This document shows, one piece after another, positions 44,401 through 55,800 of a stretch of DNA of 64,000 bases. The notes beneath the pieces were generated by a model. The model was not told the origin of the DNA. It made no database searches and saw nothing but the letters and a program-made list of their open reading frames with translations. The DNA comes from Marthasterias glacialis (lineage: Eukaryota > Echinodermata > Asteroidea > Forcipulatida > Asteriidae), in the NCBI GenBank assembly GCA_911728455.2, contig OU452235.1, positions 12,696,634 to 12,760,633 on the forward strand, read 5' to 3'. Position numbers and translations under genes: made by a program. Every line of letters starts with the position of its first letter. The first letter of the stretch is position 1.

Positions 44401-47400
44401 AATTTCTTTTTTTTTTACGACAGAGTCACACTCTCATCAGAATCGTATCGCGCAACTCTTTTTTACGACCGAGTCACACTAAAGAGAAACACAAAATCCT
44501 GGTTAACATTTTTGGCCCTGCATGCTTAAATCAGCTATGACTTGTGTGCATGTTTGTTAATTATTAATTGAACTAATGGTTTGTCTTCATAGTGGTGTAT
44601 GGGGGTTGGGCTGAACATATCAAGATGATGTGGGAGCGCAGACATGATGAAAACATTCTTGTAATCACATATGAGGACCTGAAGACAGTGAGTAACCTGC
44701 TTCTGAGAATACACCAGTAGGCCTATTTGAATGGTTTTAGGGACTCGTGTATGTTTAACAAGCCCCCCCCCCCCCCCAACACCCCCCAACACCCCCCCCC
44801 CCGCCCACAGCCACCCCGGGCTCGTAGTTTTTTTTCTGCAGTCCAAAATTGCCACTTTTGTAATGATTTTCAAGGGAGATTTTTTTCTTTTTGTTTGAAT
44901 CGATTCCAAAAAGGGGATCCTTAAAAAAACAGATTTCTTCAAGGACGGCAATTCTTAAATGCAGAAGAAACTAAATTGCCCCGTACACAAGTACCATTCT
45001 TCTCAGCTTCCTGGCTTCATTATTATGATACAGGGCGATTATACTCGTCACATTGTAAAACATGAATCCCATGATGCCTGTGACTTTTAGAATGACATTT
45101 TTATCTTCCTTCTAAATACTATAGACCTTTCTTTTGCAACGTCACAGCCCGAGTTTTTGCCAACCAAGATGGAAAAACTACGGGGAGCCGTCAATGCAAA
45201 GCAAAAACAGATAATCACAGTTTGCAAAAATGTTACACAAATATTCAAACATTGTTCAAAATTTGTTGGAAACAAACCAACCAATAATGGGATGTATTTC
45301 CTTTACATAGAAGGTTACAAAAATGTTGAATTTGGTCACAACGTCTGTCAACAAGACTAGAATGTTTTGCTACATTTGGCCGTCCATGCCAACCATCACG
45401 GTTGTTTACCAATAATGGAAAGGTCTTATAGAGGTTGCATGACCCTGGGAAAAGTTCGTTTCGCAGCCATGTTGGGTAGAGCCATGTACAAACTCAATGG
45501 CTGGCGCGTCGTCTGCTGAATGACTTCCGGCGCCTGTTTGTGCATGCAGCATTAGAAAAAGGTCTCAGGTGACGTCACATGAAACCTCTCTATAGATTTG
45601 GAGAAAAACAAACAACAAAACTAATACTATTAGTAATAGTATACTGCGTATATCCTCCACAGCACAGGTTTAAAAAATGAAATGACAGTTTGATAATCTC
45701 TTGAGTCACATGATAATGTATTGTCAAACGGCTATCTTTGTGTAGGAGTTCGAACGAACAGCCAGCGTTATTGGGGACTTTTTGGGGCGCCCTCTCACGC
45801 CAGACAAACTTCTGCAGCTGGTTGAAGGTTCTTCTATTGATAGGATGAAAAGCAAGCAGCAGAATAAAACTCCATCGGCAGATCTTGGGTATTTGATTGA
45901 CAAAGGTTGGTTTGAACCTCTTTCTTTTAAACATCAAATCTATGACAGTATCGAAGTATTTCTATGGAGACTGGTAGTGGTAGGCCCCACTGAGACATAC
46001 ATTTTATGACCTAACCTCAACCTGGAAAACTGTCCAAATTTGACCTCCACTTCATCTTGGTTTATAACACTACAGTTAGTAATAACTAACAGTAACAGAG
46101 TAGTATTATTAGTAATGTGTGGTATTTAGTAAAGTGTAGTGTTACTGTTTTTGCTTCTCCAAATAGTTCTTACAATCTTATGCATGTGATGTCATCCCTG
46201 TCATTGAGATGATTGGCAACTTCGCAAATACTTGTTACTCGTAATAAAGTTGGCGATGCACTCGTTAAGCCGTGGAAGGAGGACAAGGGGCAGACAATAG
46301 TGCCTATACTGGTCTACAGTGTAGATTTATCAACAAAATTTGGTCGTGGCCATATGGTCGTTAGTGCGCCAAATTCAAGTCCTGGTGGCTCAGTCATAAC
46401 ATTAACAATGTGGGTTTGATTCTCGGTCCCAACACTTGTGTCCTTGTCCTTGAGCAAGACACTTCACTATGACCGTACATGCAAGAGTATGATTGCTGGT
46501 GTTTATGTCCTAACTTGAGGATCCTGCCGACTAGAAATAGAAGTCAACAATAACTACACCAAGTTGCACCGATCGTTCTACAGCTACATGTAAATGTGTG
46601 CATCCCCATATTATAACTGCATAATTGCGCTTTAAAAGTATTTGCGAAGTTGTGTACAGCAGGGGTAATAGTTTACTGTGGGTAAAGGGTGTGTGTATTT
46701 AGGTCTAGCCTATAGACCTTATGCGACTGACATCATGAATCTCATGGAGATATGTACAACAGCGCCCTCAATGAGGTCAAAACAGCCGTAAGGTTACTGT
46801 AGGAAAACGGTTAGTGCATACCCTCTATTATATTTGATTGAAAGGTTACACTACAGTAATTGCTATTACATGTATGTAACTGACATACAGATCCTATTCA
46901 TTTGATTGGTGGAACTTATTGATCACGTGATATTCAATATTACTCCCATCCGCATCGGCGATCAAAAAGTCCTATTCGCCCATGGGGAATAGTATTTCCC
47001 ATTCAACAGTTAGGATGTTCCTTTTTCCCAATGTTTTTGAACAGTAGAGCGCCACTGCTAAAACAAAGGAGCACCTTTGCAAATGGTTGAAATATTACCA
47101 CACCCTGCACTTTGCGCTGTCTTGGTAAAAGTTTGACTGTTCTATTTCATTCCGCTTCGCCTCGTGAAACAGTAAAAATTTTACCTTGCGATAATATTCC
47201 TCTCATTGCACTCAAAGCCACTCAATGTTTGTATACCACCAGTTGCTTGAGACAGTTCCTTTTTTAACTTTTAATGGAAACAAACTCCAAAATTGATTAA
47301 ATTTTGAGGTGAAATGCAGAAGCGACCTTACAAAGTGGCAGTAAGATAACAATAGACCCAGCTAGATTCATCACTGCCACAGTGAGACATGCAACAGCGC

Positions 47401-48528
47401 CCTCACTAAGGTCACAGCGGGCACAAGTTTACTGTGGACAAAACAATGATGCATTTAGGTCTATTTCTCCCCAAACTGATGATACCGATTACCGGTAAAT
47501 CAAAATGTTCATTAAATTTACTTCTGCTGTGATTTCTTTCAAATTTTCTTTCTTCTGGAGTGATCTTGTCATGAGTCGAACCTTATGCATATTTATGTTA
47601 ATTAAGTTCGCCTACTGAAACCGAAATCGTTCCTTATCTATTTGGTTTGGTGTGACTCTGGAACGCCAGTCTACAATGGGTGTTACATGTTTTGAATAAT
47701 AGGCCTAATTCATCATTTAACATTGTTTACAACAGTGGTGTAACTAATATAAGTGAGGGTGGGGGTGGGGGTGCCCCCTGTGTCAAATCTGGACTTGTGA
47801 GATTAAAAAATACTCTGAATAAAAATGTTGCATTTTATAAGATTTTAGTGGTAGTTTCAATGTTTGTAAAACTATTTTTCGATATTCACTCCGACATCGT
47901 GTCACTGGTATGAAATAATCCTCACCCCTTTAAACTTTTAGCCACTCATTTATTCATTTATTCAAGTATGCAAATCACCACCTATTCAAATTCAAATGCA
48001 ACCATCTTACTGTAGGCCGCGGGCTACCTAGTCCCCCCGTCATTCATGTTCTGGTTCGAAGACAAGACGTCATGATTGTTCTGTGTCTTCTCATTTTCAG
48101 AATAAACAAAGATCTTACTCCAATAATCCATAAAGTTTGACACTAATACTACCAAGGGTCACAAATGTATAATTTGTTTTTACCTCCACCTTAGATTATC
48201 TTATATTTAACAGCATACAAAGAGCACTGAAAGGGGACTTGGTTAGGAAAAAATGCAAACGGAAACTACAGTTTTAGTTGACCAGAAGTGCCCCCCTAGA
48301 AAAAGGGTAAATCCCCAACATCTTTACCCTAGTTTTGCTGCTGTTTGCAAGTATGTACATGTATGGACCAGGTGTTATCATGTGGTTCACTCTCATGGTT
48401 TATCTCTAGGTGAGATCAATTCCACAAGAGGGCAGTATACTGATGAAGACTTTGCTCACCTGAAGAAATATGTGGATGAATCTCTTACCAATACTGGAAT
48501 CCACTTTGCTAAGAGTGACTCTGATTAA
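41499..48528 (+). CDS. Cytosolic-type sulfotransferase (SULT family)
   Basis: SULT enzymes move sulfate from PAPS to hydroxyl or amine groups of small molecules in the cytosol. Exons: 41499-41649, 42247-42461, 43696-43819, 44593-44687, 45746-45905, 48410-48528; 864 bp, 287 residues, phases consistent. Seen: 'RPNDVIIASYPRSGTHWL' with the 5'-phosphosulfate loop at 47-54; 'ILTHLPF' with catalytic-type His105; 'IIYIMRNFFDVTAS' with the 3'-phosphate-binding Arg128 and Ser136; 'ILVITYEDLK'; and the 'IGDFLGRPLT' helix. Odd points: the usual RNPKD is RNFFD, and the C-terminal RKGxxGxWK loop is DKGEINSTRG, without the Trp-Lys. PAPS binding could therefore be weak or altered. The loop falls at the last splice junction, so an alternative last exon should be considered. 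It converges with the PKS gene 3.6 kb downstream, with no other gene between. The substrate is not predictable. Confidence 0.92.
42046..42175. repeat. GTGCACAACTCTATGGC family, copy 2 (partial)
   Basis: It holds ACCCTTCCCGTGACG, 'GTGGCGTGACGCATACGCG' and 'AGTGCACAACTCTATGGC', matching 199-582 and 42,895-43,080. It is in sulfotransferase intron 1. Confidence 0.55.
42895..43080. repeat. GTGCACAACTCTATGGC family, copy 3
   Basis: It starts CCATTCCCATGAAATATG and contains GCGCGTGCGCACTAAC, 'GGAACATCGCGCCTTTTTGT' and 'GTGCACAACTCTATGGCG'. It lacks the insert present in the copy at 199-582. It is in sulfotransferase intron 2. Confidence 0.6.
43284..43569. repeat. 286-bp inverted duplication (palindrome with about 143-bp arms)
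   Basis: Two copies of a CTTTGTGAAAT-ended element meet head to head at about 43,426 (GAGCCCTGGGCTC). Each arm runs GGCTCGATTTCACAAAGAGC, through the GATTGATCTTAA and 'AGTGTGATGTCACAA' regions, to 'CTTAGTGCTTTGTGAAATC'. Identity between arms is high, with essentially no spacer. Single copies occur at about 9,108 and 60,101. It is in sulfotransferase intron 2. Confidence 0.85.
43970..44152. repeat. MITE, GTCGTCATGATTATAGC family, copy 3
   Basis: It starts GTGTGTCGTCATGATTACCG and ends with the inverse 'GCTATAATCATGACGACTCA' followed by GCCCCT. It shares GCCTGTGACTGTGCAGATAC with copy 1. It is in sulfotransferase intron 3. Confidence 0.65.
45120..45430. repeat. MITE with TATAGACCTTTC ends
   Basis: TATAGACCTTTC on the left and GAAAGGTCTTATA on the right are inverted, and AACCAAGATGG/CCATGCCAACC-type blocks lie inside. 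It abuts the next element directly. It is in sulfotransferase intron 4. Confidence 0.6.
45427..45595. repeat. MITE with CTATAGAGGTT ends, adjoining the previous one
   Basis: The left TATAGAGGTTGCATGACC and the inverted right end CTATAGAGAGGTTTCATGTG pair imperfectly over about 20 bp. The two MITEs share a few bases at the junction, suggesting insertion at or near an existing end. Confidence 0.6.
46385..46510 (+). repeat. Degraded tRNA-derived SINE fragment
   Basis: GGTGGCTCAGTCA...GTGGGTTTGATTCTCGGTCC and 'GTCCTTGAGCAAGACACTTC' match the head of the SINEs at 6.4 and 8.1 kb. It is in sulfotransferase intron 5. Confidence 0.5.
46875..47240 (+). repeat. Dispersed repeat, copy 1 (partner 50,835-51,345)
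   Basis: Shared stretches include TTTGATTGGTG, 'ATAGTATTTCCCATTCAACA', 'CCCAATGTTTTTGA' and 'AAAGGAGCACCT'. Further on they share CATTGCACTC and CCACTCAATxTTTGTATA. The partner lies downstream of the sulfotransferase gene. Confidence 0.65.
47730..48352 (+). repeat. Dispersed repeat, split copy (partner 33,594-33,962)
   Basis: Matches the repeat at 33.6 kb in two blocks, about 47,765-47,910 and 48,180-48,352, separated by roughly 250 unrelated bases. It ends 60 bases before the last sulfotransferase exon. Confidence 0.5.
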
Positions 48529-51500
48529 GGTGGGGACATTTGATATATAAAAAGGCACCAGTATTGCACACTTAAGCATTTTAAAGCGTAAAATCACATC
48601 TTAATATTTGGCCCAATATGATAAAAATGAAAAGCTTACCCTGCCCTTGTGATTGTTTCCCCGTAAAATAGGCAATATTTCGAAAAATATGAGAGATGCG
48701 TTGGTCTAGTGATAATTAACGGCATCAGCAGTGTTGTAGTACTCGGTAGTTGTACTAGAGTACTACTCGAGTCTGTTTTGAAGAGTACTCGGCTAGCAAA
48801 ATACTCGTAGTCCGTACTCAATACTTGACTCTATTTCAGAAACTTTTCAGTAATCCTGCTGTTGTTTTAAAGTTGATCACGGCATGGGGTCTGGGACCCG
48901 CTTCCCTTTAGGGCCGTGGGAATTCGTTTTAAATAACTGCTCTTTGGAACATTTCAGAAGTGTTTTACTAGTTATTTTGAACCCATTTTAAAATTAGAAA
49001 TTGTGATATGTTTTTTTAAGTCGACGGATAAGGGGGGTGCGAGCTCGCTGAACACACCCCATAATCCGCCACTGGTGAATGTCAATTTCATCTGTAACTT
49101 GTAAGGTATGTTTAAGCAGGCCAGTAGCTTTAATCCCCCCAGTCTCCAATCTGCCACCACCCACTGATCCAAATATACTGCCTCCTCAATTGATGTCCGT
49201 GCCCCCCCCCCCCAAGTGGCCCTCCATAAAAAAAATGTAGATACATGTAATTCATAAAAAAAAACATGATACCTGCCCCCCCCCCCCACTGAAAAGCAAT
49301 GCCCGTACCCCCTGTCCCACTGGAAAGGTTGCCCACTTTTGTTTCGAGCTTAAAGCAGATCAGAAAAGTCAAATTCAGCCGAATCTACTACCGTGCATGT
49401 TTAATGTCCATTTAGCACTAAGGTGCCACCAATCCCTCAAAGAGACAGTCTCACTATCCCTTAGAGCGCTCCAACTAAACAATGGCAATTCATAGTTATA
49501 GCGTTTTGGGCACACTCATTAGTTTACCCTTGGAGTTTTATTATGATAAAGGAATCTCCAGTCCTTAATGTTGTTGATAAATAACAAAATTTATAAATTG
49601 TGCACCCATATTACAATTGTTAAGGTGCTAAAATTGATTGACAAATAATTCCAAAAAGTAATGTAACTTCCATCATCTCTGTAATGTCTAACTATTTTAT
49701 TGTCTAACTTTTTCAAAGCTACTTTCATACACGTTGATAACTACACACAAAATCGGCAGGAATATAAGTATAAATAACATAGTCTGTAAAACTTTGAAAT
49801 TGAGTCTATTTTTTTCGCAGAAAATACTTTTTCTAAACAAAATATTAAAGGTAATTTTAATTACTCTGATGAATATTATTTCAAGAGTGAATTACAGCAC
49901 TAGTTAATCATTGGCCCAGTATCTTGGCCTTGCCAGTTGCATTAAAAATCTCTAATTTAAAGCACTTTGATTTCTTTTATTTACAAACAAGAGTTGCTCA
50001 CACAATTTGGAATGTCAATTTATCTAATGTGGCAGTGTGGCACAAGTTTTTCATGGCCCTTTTGCAGAAACTCCTCCACACTAAAGTGATTGAGATAGCA
50101 ACATTTCTAGTAGTTTATATAATTGTACATCAAGTAGTTGATATAAAATACTGGGCATAATTATAGTTGTTTTCTGTTTGAATGGACCATTTGCATAGAA
50201 GTGGTAGTGACAAATGGTGCATCCATTCCAATTCAGTTTTCAAGGAACTTGATTGTCTAAGCTTGGTACAGTACAGTAATTCCAATTCTCTATTTGTTTA
50301 AATTCTTTGAATGTAAGAATTATAATGTTTAAGGAAGAGTATTATTTCTAATCCACTACAATAATAAAAAACTCTGTGAAGTACAAAAATACAGTTTTGA
50401 TCCACTCAGTCTCATATATAAAGTTGGTTGTTTAAATATGTGATAAAATATTCATAAATAGCATTTTCAGTTTATTCTTAGAAACATGTAAAACTTCAAA
50501 ATCCTTTTTGCTCCTCTATTTCATCCATTACGTCATATGCGATGTACAAAATTTAAATTGTATCAGTTCAGTAAATTCTCAGTTGTCGAATAAGATGTGG
50601 TTTTCTCTGTGTGTACATGTACATTTTTCCGTTTTTTTCTGACATAATTTATCTTCAATTCTTTCTACCAACATATTTTGAGGTAAAAAGAAGTCCCAAT
50701 TTAGGTTGTTGATTTTTTGGCAATGGCAATCTGTAATGCTTCAAAATGTCACACAATCCATGGCTAAAAAACAAGAAATAATTTATTAAAGAAACAATTT
50801 ATTTAAGCACACACAGTATAAAGTATAATAACAGTTTTATAACTGACATACATGTACAGATCCTTATCGTTTGATTGGTGAAACTTACATCACATGATAT
50901 TCACTATTACTCCAATCCGCATTGGCGATCGAAAAGTTCTATTCACCTGTGGGGGATAGTATTTCCCATTCAACAGTTAGGATCATCCTCGTTCCCAATG
51001 TTTTTGATCACTGATGAGTGCAGCTGCTAAAGCAAAGGAGCACCTGTGCAAAACTGTAGATTGGTGGCTACATGGAGTCGTTCATGTTCTTTAGACAGAA
51101 GGGGTTTCAGAATTGTCAGTGTGGGGTGGTCGATGAACCGTGTCTATTTTGATTTTGCGTATTGAGAAAAGAAAAATCAAATGACAAGGATCTATTTATT
51201 TGAGCGTCTTTAATTCCTAAAATGAGAGGAATATTATCGCTCGGTAAAATTTTGACATCGCCTCATGAACAGTCAAAAGAATTTCTTGTGATAATATTTC
51301 TCCCATTGCACTCTGAGCCACTCAATATTTGTATAATATCTAAATCCAACCCTGATACTTTCTGGTGTAAGGGCAAGGCAGTGTCTTTTTTTAGTACAGA
51401 GAACCTATATGAGGGACTTTGCCTCCTTTGCCTCCATGTAGTATCTGGTGAGTAAATCTATAAACGATATATTTACATGTTACTGTATGTCTTTGATTTT

Positions 51501-52165
51501 GCAATAAAAAGTACCAAATATTTCACGTTTTTTTTTAAAGGAATTTCACAGGTGACTTTTGATGCTGTCATGACGGGAAAACCAATCCTTGTTTAACATG
51601 TTGTACAATCTAACTACATGTATTGTGTTACATGTATATTTCCTTTTTATCTCTGTCTTAGTGGAAAACATACATTTCGAATTCATATTTCTTTTATTCA
51701 AGTTTCAACTAAAATGCACATAATATTTATGGTGAATTACCAGTTGTTATTGTTTTTTCTTGAATATTGGTTTATAGCCATTGAAACTTTTTTTGAAAGT
51801 TGTTGCGTACAGTAGACTTGTAGCATTTGTTAATTTGTGGTCCGTGTCTGTTTGGAAGTTTGTGGTTTTGACTTGACAATTTCCACAACGTTTACAGTCA
51901 GTGAATTGCCCAACCATATTACTATTTTGAAATTGTTAATTGCAAGGGTTTTGTATGGTAGAAAAGCTGTGCATAGAGCTTCATGTATCTGTGTACTGTG
52001 CAATGCATTTACCATCTGATATCTTATAGCAGGCTTTTAAAGTGCATATTTCATTTGAAACCATCATGTCAATGATAGAGAGTGTTCGTAAACTAATAAT
52101 AAAAGATAAATGTACATTGAGACCCCTTTCAAATAAATTCAAATATGGAATACTAGAAATTACTT
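48529..52165. other. Convergent intergenic region between sulfotransferase and PKS
   Basis: No gene was recognised. It contains the 3' ends of both genes, an inverse fragment of the GAGTAC block (48,725-48,830), C-rich runs near 49,200 and 49,285, and the second copy of the 46.9-kb repeat (50,835-51,345). The rest is AT-rich. A minus-strand AATAAA at 51,693-51,698 could serve the PKS gene. Confidence 0.55.
50835..51345 (+). repeat. Dispersed repeat, copy 2 (partner 46,875-47,240)
   Basis: Collinear with the copy at 46.9 kb over the blocks named there. It holds extra sequence (about 51,050-51,210) between the two conserved halves. Confidence 0.6.
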
Positions 52166-52824
52166 TCATCTTGCTTCCGTGGCCTTCTCCAACAGAGCTG
52201 CTGTTGTAATTCCTCCCAAAATGTCCAGTTGCGATATTGTCACTCCAAGCTGATTCGTTGCCCAGTTCACCATCTCCAGGGCAACCAGTGAATCCACACC
52301 ATAGTTCACCATAGGCTGGCTGACGTCAATTGCATCATTTGACATACACAGGAGGTCAGCCATCTTGGATTTGATGCTGGTTTCTAAGTCTGCAATGTCC
52401 ATGCTGTTAACATCGCTGCCTGATGATTTGTTGCTGAGTGCAGCCAGGTGGTGGAACTTGAGCATAGATTTATAGCAGAACTGCTGAGTTGCTCCCCAAT
52501 CCTGAAGGTAAACAACAATAGAAAACAATGCATGTTATAGATCTTGTTGTTAATCAAGCGTAATGTTGATCTTGGTTTTCAAGACGCTTCTCTGGTTATG
52601 AACGAAATCCCAGCCAACAGAGCTGGGCACTTTAATCCCACAAAAAAGTGTTGTCTGTCAGTGATGATTTCTTTCCACGACTATTACAACAAGAGCATCT
52701 TGGAACCAAAACAAGAATAATGGTGGAAAATGCAATTGTGACATCGTTTATTATGATTTTTTTCACAATAATTTTTTTTTAATTCAATTCTTTCTCTCAC
52801 TTGATAAGAGTGACTAATGGCCTG

Positions 52825-52869
<45 letters not shown>

Positions 52870-55800
52870 GTGATCAATCGATGGATCGATCGATGGATCG
52901 ATCAAATGCAATAGATTTTTAAAAATAATTTTCAACACTTTTCCTCGATACAACTTGTCCACATTAATTTAAAAAGTATTTCAAAAGACAAACCTGATTG
53001 GCTAGGCAGACTGTTGGAAGGTCTCCACGTGACAGCAGCTGACCAAGTACCTGAAGGAACTCATCTACATACAGCTGGTGGTTTCCCTTCATAGCTAGAA
53101 CCTTGACTGTTTGGCCTTTGTCCTCCAGATACCCTGCCCCTTTGACAGGTGCCAGTTGCACAGAGAGTGCTGGAAGTCCATCCACGTGTCGCTTCTCAGC
53201 CAGAGCATCGAGGTAAGCATTAGCAGCACAGTAGCATGGCTGTGCCGGATGTCCCCAAGTAGTAGATATTGAGGATAGCATGAAGAAGACATCAAGGTGA
53301 TCCTGCTGTGTCAAATCATGGAGGATTTTGGCTCCAGTTGCCTTGGCACCCAGAATTCTGCTCATCTGATCAGTCGTGATTTCTGGAAGGTTTTCCTCCT
53401 CAATAACGCCTGCCAGATGAAAGACACCTCTGATAGGAGGGATTCGTTTATCATCACGAAGCTTCTCCAACATTTTGTTCACACTCTGTCGGTTTGAGAC
53501 ATCTAGTGAGTACTCCTGCAGGTTGACTTTGTTGCGTTTTAGGTATTTTACAGTCCTCTGAGCAGCGGCTGTCTTTGCCCCTTTCCTGGAGACAAGAACG
53601 ATGTGCTTGGCACCATTTTGGCACAACCATCTTGAAAGAGCTTGGCCAATTCCACCAAATCCACCGGTGACTATGTATGTCCCGTTTGATTTGAATTGAC
53701 TAAGAGGTGGTTGAATCTCAGCTGGTTGGAAATCTTCTGGCACTTCAAAGACAATCTTGCCGATGTGGGCTCCCTTTGACATCATACGGAATGTCTCCTT
53801 CAGGTTGGCGAGTGGTTGCACGGTAGTTGGAATCGGCTTCAGCTTGTTCTTGTCAAACAGTTGAACAACTTTCCGCATTATACCTTGCACCATGGCTGGT
53901 TTCTGCCGCATCAATACATCGACTTGGCAGGAATTGAATGATTTGTTCTCCAAGAAGAATCCCATAGGGATACTAGAGCTCTGCAGGATGTCACGCTTTC
54001 CAATCTCACAAAACCGTCCGCCTGGCCCGAGTAGTGAGATACCAGTCTGAAGTAGCTTTCCAGAGAGTGAGTTAAGAATGACATCAACTCCTCGACCATT
54101 GGTCCATTCCATGACATCATCATGAAAACGGGCAGTACGTGAATCACTAACCATCTCAACACCAAGATGTTTTCTCAAGTAGCTCCTCTTCTCCTCTGTT
54201 CCTGCAGTGCAGATGATCTTTGCACCAGTCATCTTTGCGATCTGAATGGCTGCGAGACCAACTCCTCCACAGGCAGAATGAATCAAAATGGTCTCATCTT
54301 TTTTCAAGTTGGCTCTTTCAATCAGGCTGAGGTATGCCGTCACAAAAATAACTCCGATGCTAGAACTTTCTAGAAAGTCAAGATTATCTGGCTTGTGGAC
54401 AGTGAGTTTAGCATCACAGATTGCATGTGAGGCAAAGCAGCTTTTGCCAAACGCTATCACCTCATCACCAATCTGTAGACCAGTTACCCTTGAACCAATC
54501 TCAACCACTACCCCAGAACACTCAATACCGAATGAGGGATGTGTGTCACTTTCCAATCCTTCAAGAAGCCCCAATGCCATCATGACATCTTTGAAATTGA
54601 GGGGTGCAGCTTTCACCTTGATCTTTACATGGCCTGAAGGAACTTCAAAGTCCTGGACATCATGGAATGCCAGATCATCAATGGATGCCCCTTTGCCAGC
54701 TTTACCTCTTAGATCTTGCTCAACACGCCACTTTTTGGACTGTATGTTTTTGATGTTGTTCAAATCTTGGTGCATAACGCGAGGGACGTACCTCCCCTTC
54801 CGCAAGACAATCTCGCGCTCAGCAAGGCTGCTGTCATTCATCAGTCGCAGTAATTCTTGAACATTTTCAGGAAGTGAGTTCTCCGGGTCAAAATCTACAG
54901 CACAAATTGCCATCCCTGGGATCTGATTACTTACAGCTCGAGTCAAACCAACAGCCAGAGAACCACTTGGCTTAGTACAGTCCATGTTTGCACCTTTCGT
55001 CAGGACCCACACTCGTTTGACAGCTTCTGGATAAGACTCCACTGCCTGAAAGAGTCTGAGGAGTGCATGACACTTAGAATCTTCATCGCTGTAGATATAC
55101 ATCACCTCCATTGGAGAGTCGGACTGTTCACTGAAAAGACGATCCAGGGACTTGGATTCAGAAAAAGTACTAATCTGGACCTCGCCGTGATAAAAGGGAA
55201 GAAACTCTGATGAGAACCTGTTGTTTTCATCTCGAACAATAATCATCTTCTCTTGCTTGATGACTTCCCTGTGGCATTCCCATTCTGAAAGGGAGGATTT
55301 CCGCCCAGCAAAAATGCAGTGGAAGAACTCATTTGGTGAAGATGCAGATTTTATATCTTTGAGGCCAACTTGAGTCATTGTGTCCAACCAGCCCTGGCGA
55401 TCCATCCAGCAACGCTCCTTCCGGAAGTCATCAAATACCCAGCAAACATCCAAAGCTCCAAACCACAGCTCAGTCAGGTAGTGTGTGTTGGTACCCTCTA
55501 TGATGAACATCAGTCCGTCTGGGCTTAACAAGTTACTCATGTAAGCTGTGCTGCGTTGTACATTCACTGCTGCATGCAAAGTATCCAGACAGACTATCAC
55601 GTCAAAGCTCCCTGGTGCAAACCCTTGTTCGTCAATGTCTCTTTCAATATCTATCTGCTTGTACTGGATAAATGGAAATTCCTTCAAGTTTTCCTGGGCC
55701 TGCTGGAAGAAAGTTGCACTAACATCCGTGAAAACATACTCCATTCTCTTCTCATCTCCCATGTCTTTAAGTGGGTTGGCGATGAAGCGTGTCAGTCCTC

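Noticed and set aside
44535-44951. Open frame of 138 codons on the minus strand
   Set aside because: It depends on a C-rich simple-sequence run giving Gly residues, overlaps the real sulfotransferase exon 4 on the other strand and has no motif.
54288-54860. Open frame of 190 codons on the plus strand within the PKS exon
   Set aside because: Antisense shadow of the PKS enoyl reductase region; no recognisable motif.
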